Below are positions 18,149-27,007 of a stretch of 64,000 bases of DNA, piece by piece. The stretch's first letter is position 1, and every line of letters starts with the position of its first letter. Under the pieces are notes generated by a model. It was not told the DNA's origin. It saw only the letters and a program-made list of their open reading frames with translations, and searched no databases. Source of the DNA: an uncultured Aquimarina sp. (GTDB taxonomy: Bacteria > Bacteroidota > Bacteroidia > Flavobacteriales > Flavobacteriaceae); the NCBI GenBank assembly GCA_947497175.1, contig CANMFM010000008.1, positions 310,001 through 374,000 on the forward strand, in the 5' to 3' direction. The position numbers were made by a program, and so were the translations under genes.

Positions 18149-19396
18149 TTATTCTACCACAAAATTAAATCCACCAGAAAAAAGACTAGAACTAAGGCCT
18201 GAATCCCTTTCATATTGCCTAAATCTTAAATCAACACTCTTCAATCCCAGCTTCCAGACCTGTAGGTTGGTAAAGATATCGGTATAACTAACTCCAAAAC
18301 CGTATTGATTAGCATCAAAATCAGAGAGATCATAATCAGAAGTATAAAACTCTTGTGTAGACAAATGTTGATTAAACGGTGCAAAATAGTCTGCTGCCGT
18401 TTGGGTGTAAAATCGATAGCTTGGGTAGATCGTAAGTTTATCTGTAATCTTAATAGGGACCTCTATGCTTGTTGTATGGGAACTAATCCCCCAATCATCT
18501 GTATAAAACCTGTAGAATGTTCGCACGGTAACTATTTCATTAATATAATAATGAAGTCGACCGCCTACGGCTATTTTAAATCTTACATCTGGCAATCTTT
18601 CTACATCATCAGCAATCGTAAATTCTTGCACGATAATATCTTCTACATCTACAAATTGAACGCGTTGGAAGGGAGTTGATAATAATCCTTCTTGCCTTAT
18701 CAAATCTAAGGATAACGACACTTGTGCTTTTTTAGATACTATTTGTGAAAATCCCAATCCTAAAGAATATGAATTGCGAGACTCATCTTCAAAGGGAACA
18801 AATCTTGGCAGACTTCGTAACTCTGATGGATAAATCGCATTCCAGGTATCTAAAAACACATTAGCGGTAATGGATACTTCGGTGTTTTTTTGGTTAAACA
18901 GACGGGTATACCCTCCTCCAAAACCTAACGAAAAATAGTCATACTCTGACGCTACAGCCAGGTTGGCAGACCATATGGTATTTCGATCATCACTGCTATG
19001 ACTATACGTACCTGAAATCGTGGTGAGCACATCATTTTCTGAGGCTCCGGTTGAGGCAACAAAAGGATTAGCGGGACCATCGCCATCAAAAGGATTTACG
19101 TTACTAGAGGATGCCGAGGTATATGCAGATATTCCGGCATCGATTGCTAGTATATCGTCATCATTTAATGGCACAGAAACCACAATTGTAGGTGTAAGGT
19201 CAGTGAGTTCTTCTGTACCGATGCCTCCAGTTACAGCGGCATTAACACCATCCTGAGTATAATAACTCATAAGGTAATCTACTTCTGTAGTTTCTAATAC
19301 TCTCTTTTTATATGCTTCAGTTGTTTCTTCTTTTATTTCTTGTGCTACTGCCAAGACAGAACATAATAAGAATACTATTAAGGTAATTTGCTTCAA
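18149..19396 (-). CDS. DUF3570 outer-membrane beta-barrel-like protein
   Basis: The 415-residue protein has a signal peptide (LIVFLLCSVLAVAQ). It then carries many alternating polar/aromatic strands (YDYFSLGFGGGYTRLF, VRTFYRFYTDDWGIS, KLTIYPSYRFYTQT) and ends in FNFVVE, as expected for an outer-membrane beta barrel. It matches DUF3570, and the upstream neighbours (thioredoxin, DUF4266 lipoprotein) are its usual partners. In other genomes this set often includes an ApbE flavin transferase, which I do not find here. Role unknown. Confidence 0.85.
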   Translation of the reverse strand: MKQITLIVFLLCSVLAVAQEIKEETTEAYKKRVLETTEVDYLMSYYTQDGVNAAVTGGIGTEELTDLTPTIVVSVPLNDDDILAIDAGISAYTSASSSNVNPFDGDGPANPFVASTGASENDVLTTISGTYSHSSDDRNTIWSANLAVASEYDYFSLGFGGGYTRLFNQKNTEVSITANVFLDTWNAIYPSELRSLPRFVPFEDESRNSYSLGLGFSQIVSKKAQVSLSLDLIRQEGLLSTPFQRVQFVDVEDIIVQEFTIADDVERLPDVRFKIAVGGRLHYYINEIVTVRTFYRFYTDDWGISSHTTSIEVPIKITDKLTIYPSYRFYTQTAADYFAPFNQHLSTQEFYTSDYDLSDFDANQYGFGVSYTDIFTNLQVWKLGLKSVDLRFRQYERDSGLSSSLFSGGFNFVVE

Positions 19397-19511
19397 AAAG
19401 ATATATTTTGATCCGTTATTAAATTCTATAGACCGTGTTTTTCAACAGCATACGTTTAACTTCCTACTTCGATTGCATTTTACAGACTTTTCAAAACAGA
19501 GTTTCACGTAC

Positions 19512-19721
19512 TTAATTACAACCACATCCTCCCCCGGTTTTTCCTCCATTGGCTCCGGCTGCCGCCTCTCTATAGGCCTGAAAATTAGTTTCAAAACGGT
19601 CGCACTTTTTTGCAGTAAGCTCCATATCAGGATCGTTAAGTTGCACTTTTTCATACTCTTTTACAACTACACAAGAGTTCATCGATAGTAGTATCCCAAC
19701 GCTTATTAATAACTTATTCAT
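19512..19721 (-). CDS. DUF4266 small lipoprotein with Gly/Cys tail
   Basis: The 69-residue protein has a lipoprotein signal (LLISVGILLSMNSC, Cys 17), then the DUF4266 core VVVKEYEKVQLNDPDMELTA with ETNFQAYREAAAGANGG, and ends GGGCGCN. The conserved terminal CxC following a Gly-rich linker looks like a metal or redox site exposed to the periplasm. It overlaps the thioredoxin gene by 8 bp, so the two are translationally linked. The DUF3570 barrel gene follows after 115 bp. Confidence 0.85.
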   Translation of the reverse strand: MNKLLISVGILLSMNSCVVVKEYEKVQLNDPDMELTAKKCDRFETNFQAYREAAAGANGGKTGGGCGCN

Positions 19722-20160
19722 GAAGTGTTATTTTATTTAGTATGGATAAATATGAGTTTGGTGTCATTTTTTTATATCCGGTTTCACCCAACTTTTTACC
19801 TGTTTTATCTAAAACCACTACCATTGGGAAACCTCCATGTTTATTATAGATTTCTGCAAGTTTCTTATTTTGAGCTTGCATCGCTTGGGATAGTTGGTTT
19901 TTTTTCTTTCTTGGGAAATCTGCTTTAACTAATATATAATGATCCCGGGCGGACTGCCGAAATTCTTGAGTGTCTAATATTTGTTTTTCTAATTTTATAC
20001 ATGGTGCACACCAATCTGATCCCGAAAATACCAAAATTATATTTTTATTTTCTTCTGAAGCGATATTTTTAGCATCTTCAAAATTAGTTAACCATTCTTG
20101 TGCACTCCCGTGACTAGCAGTTAAAAATAATACTGATATAGCTATAATTATATTTCTCAT
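19714..20160 (-). CDS. periplasmic thioredoxin-family protein (WCAPC)
   Basis: The 148-residue protein has a signal peptide ending GSAQ. A thioredoxin fold follows with SDWCAPC (Cys 51 and 54) and a cis-Pro region GGFPMVVVLDKTGKKLG. It probably reduces or delivers thiols in the periplasm. Its gene overlaps the DUF4266 gene, whose product carries a C-terminal Cys pair, so that pair is a plausible redox partner (inferred). A -7 box (minus-strand TAGATTTG, 20196-20203) lies 36 bp upstream. Confidence 0.87.
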   Translation of the reverse strand: MRNIIIAISVLFLTASHGSAQEWLTNFEDAKNIASEENKNIILVFSGSDWCAPCIKLEKQILDTQEFRQSARDHYILVKADFPRKKKNQLSQAMQAQNKKLAEIYNKHGGFPMVVVLDKTGKKLGETGYKKMTPNSYLSILNKITLHE

Positions 20161-20195
20161 ATTTGTATAAATCTAGTCTATATTATAATACATAG

Positions 20196-20203
20196 CAAAT
20201 CTA
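20196..20203 (-). promoter_or_regulatory. -7 box for the thioredoxin/DUF4266/DUF3570 genes
   Basis: The minus strand reads TAGATTTG, a full TANNTTTG match, 36 bp before the ATG at 20160. No clear -33 element. Confidence 0.4.
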
Positions 20204-20335
20204 ATAACATGATGTTTAGAATTTTTGAATGCTAGAACACTCTATTTCTATAAAAACATAATAAGTTTCCTTTACGGTACAGTTACCTGGTTATATATTC
20301 TATTATTTGAATTATAAAACCATCAAACGCAAAAA

Positions 20336-20370
20336 AAAAAGCGAAAAACACAATTGTATTTTCGCTTTTA
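20336..20370. terminator. bidirectional terminator
   Basis: AAAAGCGAAAA (20337-20347) pairs with TTTTCGCTTTT (20359-20369). It has ten or more A on the left, which are T on the minus strand. It is well placed to end the transcript of the Cys/Lys-rich microprotein gene stopping at 20414. Confidence 0.65.
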
Positions 20371-20413
20371 CAAGATGGATTCTGACATCCATGTATCGTT
20401 TTAAAATTTTCTA

Positions 20414-20557
20414 CTAAAGCTTAGGACATCTTTTGCAATTCGATTTTCCTTTCTTCTTATATTTCTTACAACATTTTTTCTTTTTCCCTCCACAAGCTAC
20501 TTCACAATTCATCGCAGCACAAGGAGAATATAATGATGGGACTGTAGTACTCTGCAC
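20414..20557 (-). CDS. Cys/Lys-rich microprotein, GTG start
   Basis: The reading frame begins at a GTG at 20557, shortly after an in-frame stop, and gives 47 residues: MQSTTVPSLYSPCAAMNCEV, then ACGG-KKKK-CC, further Lys and Cys, and a CPKL end. It has six Lys-flanked Cys after residue 16 (C18, C22, C29, C30, C41, C44) plus C13. An internal ATG at 20512 would give 32 residues and keep most of the Cys. A terminator follows the stop. The composition is far from chance for AT-rich intergenic DNA. Possible roles are metal binding or a basic nucleic-acid-binding peptide; I do not recognise a named family. Confidence 0.6.
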   Translation of the reverse strand: MQSTTVPSLYSPCAAMNCEVACGGKKKKCCKKYKKKGKSNCKRCPKL

Positions 20558-20656
20558 TCTTTTTAATTTTTATTAAATCTAAATAAAGCACAAAAATAGA
20601 AAAAAAAGAGACGTAAAAATAAAAATTTTATGTTTTCTTTACTGACTTATTAACAA

Positions 20657-21160
20657 TCACTTAGATTCATTATCTACCTGAAAAGTATTGATATCTCTAT
20701 CAAACAAATAATGGCCAGATTTATCATCACCAATAATTGTTAATTTATCTAATAATGTACGCGCTACTGCTTCTTCCTCTAATTGTTCTGCTACATACCA
20801 TTGCATAAAGTTATGCACATTATAATCTTTGAACTGAAGACATTCATATATTACATTATTAATCTTAGCCGTTACAAACTCTTCGCTAGCAAGGAATGTT
20901 TCAAAAAGTTCCATAAGTGATTTAAAATCATCTCTAGGTTTTTCTATAGACGGAATTACTGCGGTACCACTGCGTTCGTTAATAAATTTTACCAACTTGG
21001 TCATATGTACTCGTTCTTCTTCAGATTGGGTATAAAAAAAATTGGCTACGCCATTATACCCTCTAGTATCTGCCCAGCTTGCCATAGAAAGATATTGTGC
21101 AGAAGCTTTGGCCTCATATTTAATTTGTTCGTTTAATAATTTTTCTATTTCTGGTATCAT
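20657..21160 (-). CDS. ftnA: ferritin
   Basis: The 167-residue four-helix protein has the ferritin ligands: the EAKASAQYLSMASWAD helix, SEEERVHMTKLVKFI, and EQLEEEAVARTLLDKL. Length and pattern match bacterial non-haem ferritins, which oxidise Fe(II) at a di-iron site and store it in a 24-mer. It lies just downstream (by position) of an iron-uptake cluster but is transcribed separately. A near-consensus -7 (minus-strand TACTTTAG near 21188) precedes it. Confidence 0.93.
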   Translation of the reverse strand: MIPEIEKLLNEQIKYEAKASAQYLSMASWADTRGYNGVANFFYTQSEEERVHMTKLVKFINERSGTAVIPSIEKPRDDFKSLMELFETFLASEEFVTAKINNVIYECLQFKDYNVHNFMQWYVAEQLEEEAVARTLLDKLTIIGDDKSGHYLFDRDINTFQVDNESK

Positions 21161-21337
21161 AATGTATTTCTATTGTTAATTGTATGACTAAAGTACATAA
21201 CTTAACCTCATAAATAAAAGATTTTTTATTTAAAAACCTCTTACTTTTTCAGAAAATATAACATACCGAAATCTATAAAAAACTAATTATCAATATTATG
21301 TACTCCAGAATAGTATAAAGACCAAGCTTAGGTGCTC

Positions 21338-21850
21338 TTATGCGGCTTTTTCAAAAGCTATGTAGTTGATCAGTTTTCCTTTTTTGTCATAAACCGGAAA
21401 ACCTTTGATAATACATTTGTAGGTAGTCTGATCTTTTTTGTAGTTAAGGATTGATACTTCAAAAGAACTTTTATTATTTATAGCATCTCTTACTTTTGCA
21501 GATGTTTTTTGACAGGTCCCCACTCCTTGGAACATTTTTGGCGTTTGACCTATAACTTCATTAGGTTTATATCCATTTAACTGATGAATATTTTGAGAAG
21601 CATATACAATTTTTAAATTAGGTTTCGTAATAATAATAACTGATTCTTCTTCTGTAAACTCCTTATGATAGTTTCTGGTAAAGTTCCAATCTTTAGTCAG
21701 TTTTTTTAGCGTACTAAAATCTTCTTTAAAAGCCTCTAAAGTAGTATGATGCTCTCCCAAGAATTCCCATGACAACAAGGGTAATGTATGATTGGACATT
21801 TTTTTATAATATCCGGCCATCATTAGGTCATATCCTTTAAAATCTTCCAT
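21338..21850 (-). CDS. single PAS-domain protein
   Basis: The 170-residue protein has one PAS domain in its C-terminal two thirds (IVYASQNIHQLNGYKPNEVIGQTPKMFQG ... FEVSILNYKKDQTTYKCIIKGFPVYDKKGKLINYIAFEKA). The flavin-binding Cys motif of LOV domains (NCRFLQ) is absent: TPKMFQ stands in its place. There is no output domain, so it probably works by protein contact. The N-terminal 60 residues are helical and of unknown type. Confidence 0.78.
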   Translation of the reverse strand: MEDFKGYDLMMAGYYKKMSNHTLPLLSWEFLGEHHTTLEAFKEDFSTLKKLTKDWNFTRNYHKEFTEEESVIIITKPNLKIVYASQNIHQLNGYKPNEVIGQTPKMFQGVGTCQKTSAKVRDAINNKSSFEVSILNYKKDQTTYKCIIKGFPVYDKKGKLINYIAFEKAA

Positions 21851-21947
21851 AAAACATCATTTTAATCAAAAGTATACAATTCTACCGGTATGCCCGATTG
21901 AACAAAAGTTAATTCTTAGATTAAACAAAGGTTAAACTTTCTTATAA

Positions 21948-24419
21948 TCATAACTTGAACTGCAACGTAGCATACCATGTTAATGGCTCTGAAGGAATTA
22001 TCCCTGGTCCTGGATATCCTGTTGCTCTTTGTGTAAAGTAACGTTCGTCTAAAACATTATTAATCCCTGTTTCTAATTTAAATTTCTTGTATGTATATGA
22101 AAATGAAATATCTAAGATAGAATATGAAGGGATTTTACCCAAAGTACCTTCTTCTCTACTACCTGGTGTAGCTCTATCTGCATTAGAAACCTCGGTAAAT
22201 TGTTCTGAAAGATGCGTAAATTGGATATTTCCCAAAAGGTTTTTATATCCAAACCCTATTCCTGTTTTCAGGTTAATCATCGGGATAAACTCTACTTTAT
22301 TCCCTTCAATAGGGCTTTCGGATTGTGTATATTCTGAATCTGTTAAAGCCAAGTTTACGAATGTGTTGAAGACATAATTCGTATTGTTCTCAAAAAATGT
22401 ATTTGCAATATTCCAGTTCGTGTAACTTTCGATACCGTATATTAAAGCATCTCCAATATTTCCACGTACTCGTCTTGCGCGATCATCAAAAACTTCACCG
22501 ATTCGATCTTTGTACCATAATCCAAACAAACTTGCGTCAAAAGTAAATTTATTATTAATTTTCCCTCTAAATCCAAGATCAGCAGTAAACCCTTCTTCAT
22601 CACTAATATCAGGATTTATTACAAAAGTTGGATTTACAATTCGGATATCACTAAAGGTTACCGATCTATAATTTTGAGAAACATTAGCATAAAATTCCAA
22701 TCCCGGTCTTAGTTTATAACTAGAACCGATTCCTAGAAGCACAAAAGATCTTTCTAGAGTTTGATTGTCTGTTCTGGTAATATTACTTATTGGATTTCCT
22801 GCATTATCAAAAGCTACATCATTATATGTACCTTCGGATTCTGTTTTAATATACTCAAATCGTATTCCTGGAGTTATAGAAAGTGCATCTGTAATATTGA
22901 AAATATTCTCTCCAAATACCGCCACATTAAGATTTGGAAAATCAAAAGTTGATTGATTGGGATAATCGGGAAACCTATCATTTTGAAAATCAAAATTAGC
23001 ATCTGTATTTAAACTACCAGGACCTTGTATAGCGTCATTATTTGCCTGATAATACTTAGATCCAATAAGAAATACAGATTCTTTTCCAAATAAATTATAA
23101 TGACTGAGTAAACGAGCTTCTGCTCCCCAATTCTGGAAATTTCCTACAATCAAATCTCTTGGCGTTACAAAATTACCTTCTGTATCTACTTCGTCGGGTT
23201 CTGTAATTGCATTAGAATTAGGATTTGTTGGTATTCCTCTAAACCCTAATGCGCTTCTTGAAGCGTCAAGTCCAAATAGATTGAGACTAAAGTCTGTTTT
23301 TTCAGAAAGCTCATGTTCTAATTTTAAGGAAAACAATTTCCAATCTACCTTAAACCAGTTTCTTGTTCTGTTACTAAAATCGGGATCTATATCAAATTGT
23401 GTATCTGTTAACCCACCTGGTTGCTTGGCCAAATAATTAAGATATGTAAACTCCCCTGTAAGCTTGGTTTTTTCTGATACTTGATATCCTAAATGTGCAT
23501 ATGCATTCTTAGAATCAAATTCAGAATTTGGTCTAAAACCGTCTCCTTCTTTATAGTTAAAATAGGTGTAGTAGCTAAATTTCCCCAAGGTACCACTTAA
23601 GCTGTTAAAGCTGGTAAATAAATTAAAAGAACCTAAGGATTGGCGCGTGACCCATTCTATTTTTTTAGTGGGATTGGGTTGTTTCATTTTAAAATTAATC
23701 AACCCGCCAAACTGAGTACCATATTGTAAAGAAGCGGCACCGCGAACGACTTGTATCTCGCTTAGTGCTTCTGCTGGTGGAGTATAATAACTCTCAGGGT
23801 ATCCCAGCACATCAGCACTAATATCATAGCCATTTTGTCTGGTATTAAAATTAGCAGTTCTATTAGGGTCGAGACCTCTACCACCAATATTAAGTTGTAG
23901 CCCACCAACACTATTTTCATAAATATTTAATCCCGCCACTTGTGCATATATTTGCCGCGCGTTATTCGAAGCTAGGTTACCAATTGCGTTTTCCAGCAAA
24001 ACTACTTCACTTTTTTTACCCGCATAAATTGCGGTTCCTTCAACAGGTTTTAGTTGTTTTAACCCAAAAATTCGTTCTCTTCGTTGTGTAATCAATACCT
24101 CAGAAAGTTCCTCGCCTATAAGTTTTAGTTCAAAATTAATAACAGTGTCACCACCATCAACAATAGCCTGTTTTTCAAGTATATCGTAGTTATAATTAAA
24201 GACAGTTATTAAATACGCTCCATTATCAAGATCAGTAAGGACAAAGGTACCATTAGCATCTGTTACCGTTTGTTCTCCTGTATTTTGATTATATACTTCT
24301 GCATTTTCTATAGGTTCATTATTTTGATTTAATACCGTTCCGGTTACTTTGTATTGACTAAAGACAGAACTTACTATAAAAAAAGTAAGTACAAATACAC
24401 TACAATCCCTTAATTTCAT
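21948..24419 (-). CDS. TonB-dependent outer-membrane receptor (iron type)
   Basis: The 823-residue protein has a signal peptide, then a carboxypeptidase-like regulatory domain (about 22-105; VTGTVLNQNNEPIENAEVYN). A plug (about 115-245; LQLNIGGRGLDPNRT, EIQVVRGAASLQYG) and a 22-strand-type barrel follow, ending TWYATLQFKL. It resembles FecA-like siderophore receptors rather than SusC, and no SusD partner is present. It overlaps the HTTM/VKGC-like gene by 20 bp and is last in an operon with imelysin, which points to iron or a metal chelate as substrate. Confidence 0.9.
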   Translation of the reverse strand: MKLRDCSVFVLTFFIVSSVFSQYKVTGTVLNQNNEPIENAEVYNQNTGEQTVTDANGTFVLTDLDNGAYLITVFNYNYDILEKQAIVDGGDTVINFELKLIGEELSEVLITQRRERIFGLKQLKPVEGTAIYAGKKSEVVLLENAIGNLASNNARQIYAQVAGLNIYENSVGGLQLNIGGRGLDPNRTANFNTRQNGYDISADVLGYPESYYTPPAEALSEIQVVRGAASLQYGTQFGGLINFKMKQPNPTKKIEWVTRQSLGSFNLFTSFNSLSGTLGKFSYYTYFNYKEGDGFRPNSEFDSKNAYAHLGYQVSEKTKLTGEFTYLNYLAKQPGGLTDTQFDIDPDFSNRTRNWFKVDWKLFSLKLEHELSEKTDFSLNLFGLDASRSALGFRGIPTNPNSNAITEPDEVDTEGNFVTPRDLIVGNFQNWGAEARLLSHYNLFGKESVFLIGSKYYQANNDAIQGPGSLNTDANFDFQNDRFPDYPNQSTFDFPNLNVAVFGENIFNITDALSITPGIRFEYIKTESEGTYNDVAFDNAGNPISNITRTDNQTLERSFVLLGIGSSYKLRPGLEFYANVSQNYRSVTFSDIRIVNPTFVINPDISDEEGFTADLGFRGKINNKFTFDASLFGLWYKDRIGEVFDDRARRVRGNIGDALIYGIESYTNWNIANTFFENNTNYVFNTFVNLALTDSEYTQSESPIEGNKVEFIPMINLKTGIGFGYKNLLGNIQFTHLSEQFTEVSNADRATPGSREEGTLGKIPSYSILDISFSYTYKKFKLETGINNVLDERYFTQRATGYPGPGIIPSEPLTWYATLQFKL

Positions 24420-25761
24420 CTTTTAATGGAATAATCCAAGTTTTATGTTTAAATGATTCTTTTTGTTTTCCCAGATCCACTTTTGGATCTATATATTGAC
24501 TGCTTAATCTACCATTAAGCGCTACATAACTTTCTACAAATACTTGTACATTTTGATGTCCCTCGCTTTCAAAATGTTTTTTTAGATACTGTGCATACTC
24601 TAAAATAAAATCGGGTTGCGTTGCCATTTGTTTTTGCTGAAATGCAGTAAGAAAATCATCATTATCGACGTAAAATCTCATTCCTGTTTTACCATCCACA
24701 ATTTTAAAATTAGCATATCCCGCTTTTTCCATTAACATGACTCGCCACGAAAAACGATACCCTTCTTCTGTCCAAAATAATTCGCCCGGATAGAGCACAT
24801 AACGAAACGGCAAAAGTAACTGAATTACTAAAAATACAGACACTATTGATACCACTATTTTTTCTTTTTTTGCGGTGAAAAATAACGTTTTCCTGGTATC
24901 AAAAAATTCTTTATCAATTTTAAAAATAGTACTTATGAATCTCAGTATTTTATGATGAAATCCTGAGTCAAAAAATATCAATGTACTAACGATCATAATG
25001 TAAGGAAACATCCCTATAGGAAAAAGTACTCGCGTTAGCACATGAAATATAATAACTAATGCAAAAGCAAAGATTCGTGTTCTTTTATATAACAATAAGA
25101 AAGGAATAGTAAGATCGTAAATCGCTCCGGTATAACTAAATAGATAATGCACCCATTCTTGATGCATTAATTCTCCTAATAACGGAATATCGTATTTAGA
25201 GGGCAGCCAAATCTTGAGCGGCATAGCTTTAATTAACCAATCAGAATTTAATTTTGCCAGTCCTGCATAAAAATATACGATCCCTAATAGCAATTTGATC
25301 ACATCAATAGTCCATTTAGGAATTTTCTGAAATGAAACTCCTTTTTGTTTTGCATCTATTGAATAATAGGCGTTAGCAGGTAAAAAAATCATTAAAAAAC
25401 TTAAAAGACTAATAAAGTAATAATGATTAAGATATGTGGTCTTATCCATTAACTCTATATACGTAAAGCTTAAAAAGAAAGAAATGATTGCAATTTTATA
25501 TTGATACCCTAAAGCCACAAAAACAGCAGAAATGGCGCAGATCAAAAAAATCAAATAGGTATACTCGCCAATGGGTTTAATACATTCGAGCCCATAATAT
25601 GAAAAGAAAAATTTAGGTTGAATATATAATTTATCTATCCATCCGTAACTATAAAAACGCACAATGCTGATGAGCATCATTAGGCCAAAAAAAATACGAA
25701 AGACTGCAAGTGGTGCAGCCTCCGTATGTTTTTGAAAATATTGTTTTATGGTTAAATTCAT
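24400..25761 (-). CDS. HTTM / vitamin K-dependent gamma-carboxylase-like membrane protein
   Basis: The 453-residue protein begins with amphipathic TIKQYFQKHTEAAPLAVFRIFFG, then has several membrane helices up to about residue 335. A soluble C-terminal part follows, with LFWTEEGYRFSWRVMLMEKAGY, the pattern of the lumenal part of gamma-carboxylases. HTTM proteins share this membrane core. Gamma-carboxylases add CO2 to Glu side chains; whether this bacterial protein does so is unknown. It sits 17 bp after imelysin and overlaps the TonB-receptor gene by 20 bp, a recurrent arrangement in marine Bacteroidota. Confidence 0.85.
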   Translation of the reverse strand: MNLTIKQYFQKHTEAAPLAVFRIFFGLMMLISIVRFYSYGWIDKLYIQPKFFFSYYGLECIKPIGEYTYLIFLICAISAVFVALGYQYKIAIISFFLSFTYIELMDKTTYLNHYYFISLLSFLMIFLPANAYYSIDAKQKGVSFQKIPKWTIDVIKLLLGIVYFYAGLAKLNSDWLIKAMPLKIWLPSKYDIPLLGELMHQEWVHYLFSYTGAIYDLTIPFLLLYKRTRIFAFALVIIFHVLTRVLFPIGMFPYIMIVSTLIFFDSGFHHKILRFISTIFKIDKEFFDTRKTLFFTAKKEKIVVSIVSVFLVIQLLLPFRYVLYPGELFWTEEGYRFSWRVMLMEKAGYANFKIVDGKTGMRFYVDNDDFLTAFQQKQMATQPDFILEYAQYLKKHFESEGHQNVQVFVESYVALNGRLSSQYIDPKVDLGKQKESFKHKTWIIPLKDEIKGL

Positions 25762-25778
25762 ATTTGCGCTGCAACTAC

Positions 25779-26900
25779 CTAATCTCCATCAGCATCAACA
25801 AAATCGACAGCAACTGATAATGCTTGGAGCATATCCACTTTTAAGAAAACAACATTTTTCTGTAGCTCATCATACACCTCTAGCATTGATGTATTATTTG
25901 TTTTTACCTGAACAGAGAAATCATCATTTAAATTTAAAGCTGCTGCTCGCGAAGTATCGAACTGATCATTAATAATCCTTGCTAGATCTTCTCCATTTTT
26001 GACAGTATTTAAAACGTCTAAATAGGTTTTAAAACTTTCTCCCGTTGCAGTACTTCCAAAATGCTTTCCGTTGAAAAAATCCTTCATAGCATCAAGATTT
26101 GCTATAAAAAGTTCTTTAGAAAAATCCCTTTTATAGAACGCTTCTACTTTATCTGGAAAAGTTTCTCTTTGTGCAAAAACTCCAGCTGGAATTCCTATTT
26201 TTCCGGCACGCAAATGTTTTTCATAATGAAAAAGGTAATCATTAACTATTTTATCGACAGAACTTGTAGCTGATGATCCATTATTATTCACAAATGTGTT
26301 TCTATATCCACCAGTCCAATCTGCAACTACGGTTGTGGTTAACAAATCCATTCGATCTACCAAGTCGTTAAGATAATTTTTATAATTGCTACCATTGGTT
26401 GCCTCAGTATAAAAAGCGACTATTTCTGCGTCGGTATCTGCTAATCCGTTGATCATATAATCTAAAGCCGCAAACCCCTGCTCATCTTGTTGTGAAACTG
26501 CAGTCAAGTCATAAGATTCTGAAGTGATATTACCCTCTATATTTGTAGTATTTACAGGGTATACATTCATGAAGTTTCTGTAAGAAAGCTCTTCGGCTTT
26601 ACCTATTTCGAACATATTTACAGATTGCCATAAAATGTATGCATCAGACCAAGCAGATCTTAACGCTGTCAAATTCTCTTCATTGGTTGTTGATGTAAAT
26701 TCTGAAGCTGCATTTTTTAAAGCAGTCATCTCTACAGAAAAACTTTGATATGCAGGGATAATAATATTATCTGCCATATTCTCAAGCATGGCCTTTCTAT
26801 CAAAACTGTCTCCTGGCAATGCATTTCCAGCGTCGTCATTAGATGAACAAGCTGACAAAAATAGTGTTAAAACAAAAAATGAAACCAAAAACCTCTTCAT
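25779..26900 (-). CDS. imelysin-family lipoprotein
   Basis: The 373-residue lipoprotein (VLTLFLSACSSND) carries the helical imelysin domain: an N-terminal NIIIPAYQSF segment, LWQSVNMFEIGKAEELSYRNFMNVYP, and YEKHLRAGKIGIPAGVF. The GxHxxE motif proposed to bind iron in many imelysins is not intact: the corresponding place reads GFAALDYMINGL. The protein may therefore rely on other ligands. It is iron-regulated and periplasm-facing in related systems, and here it heads the imelysin-HTTM-TonB unit behind its own promoter. Confidence 0.88.
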   Translation of the reverse strand: MKRFLVSFFVLTLFLSACSSNDDAGNALPGDSFDRKAMLENMADNIIIPAYQSFSVEMTALKNAASEFTSTTNEENLTALRSAWSDAYILWQSVNMFEIGKAEELSYRNFMNVYPVNTTNIEGNITSESYDLTAVSQQDEQGFAALDYMINGLADTDAEIVAFYTEATNGSNYKNYLNDLVDRMDLLTTTVVADWTGGYRNTFVNNNGSSATSSVDKIVNDYLFHYEKHLRAGKIGIPAGVFAQRETFPDKVEAFYKRDFSKELFIANLDAMKDFFNGKHFGSTATGESFKTYLDVLNTVKNGEDLARIINDQFDTSRAAALNLNDDFSVQVKTNNTSMLEVYDELQKNVVFLKVDMLQALSVAVDFVDADGD

Positions 26901-26931
26901 GTTATTTTTATTTATTCTTAATAAAGCTGTG

Positions 26932-26939
26932 CAAATGTA
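26932..26939 (-). promoter_or_regulatory. -7 box for the imelysin gene
   Basis: The minus strand reads TACATTTG, a full TANNTTTG match, 31 bp upstream of the ATG at 26900. It abuts the terminator hairpin of the gene upstream; a TTG at 26962-26964 inside that hairpin could serve as the -33 element (22 bp spacing). Confidence 0.5.
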
Positions 26940-26982
26940 AAAAAAGAGGTTGAAAATAAATCAATTTTCTACCTCTTTTTTT
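26939..26982 (-). terminator. terminator between the DUF4856 and imelysin genes
   Basis: GAGGTTGAAAAT and ATTTTCTACCTC pair at 11 of 12 positions, with T-runs on both strands. On the minus strand it follows the DUF4856 stop by 26 bp, so it should reduce read-through into the imelysin operon. Confidence 0.7.
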
Positions 26983-27007
26983 ATCACTTTATACTTTGTT
27001 TAATCTT

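Noticed and set aside
21338..21850. LOV photoreceptor
   Set aside because: The flavin-adduct Cys motif is missing; only a general PAS domain can be called.
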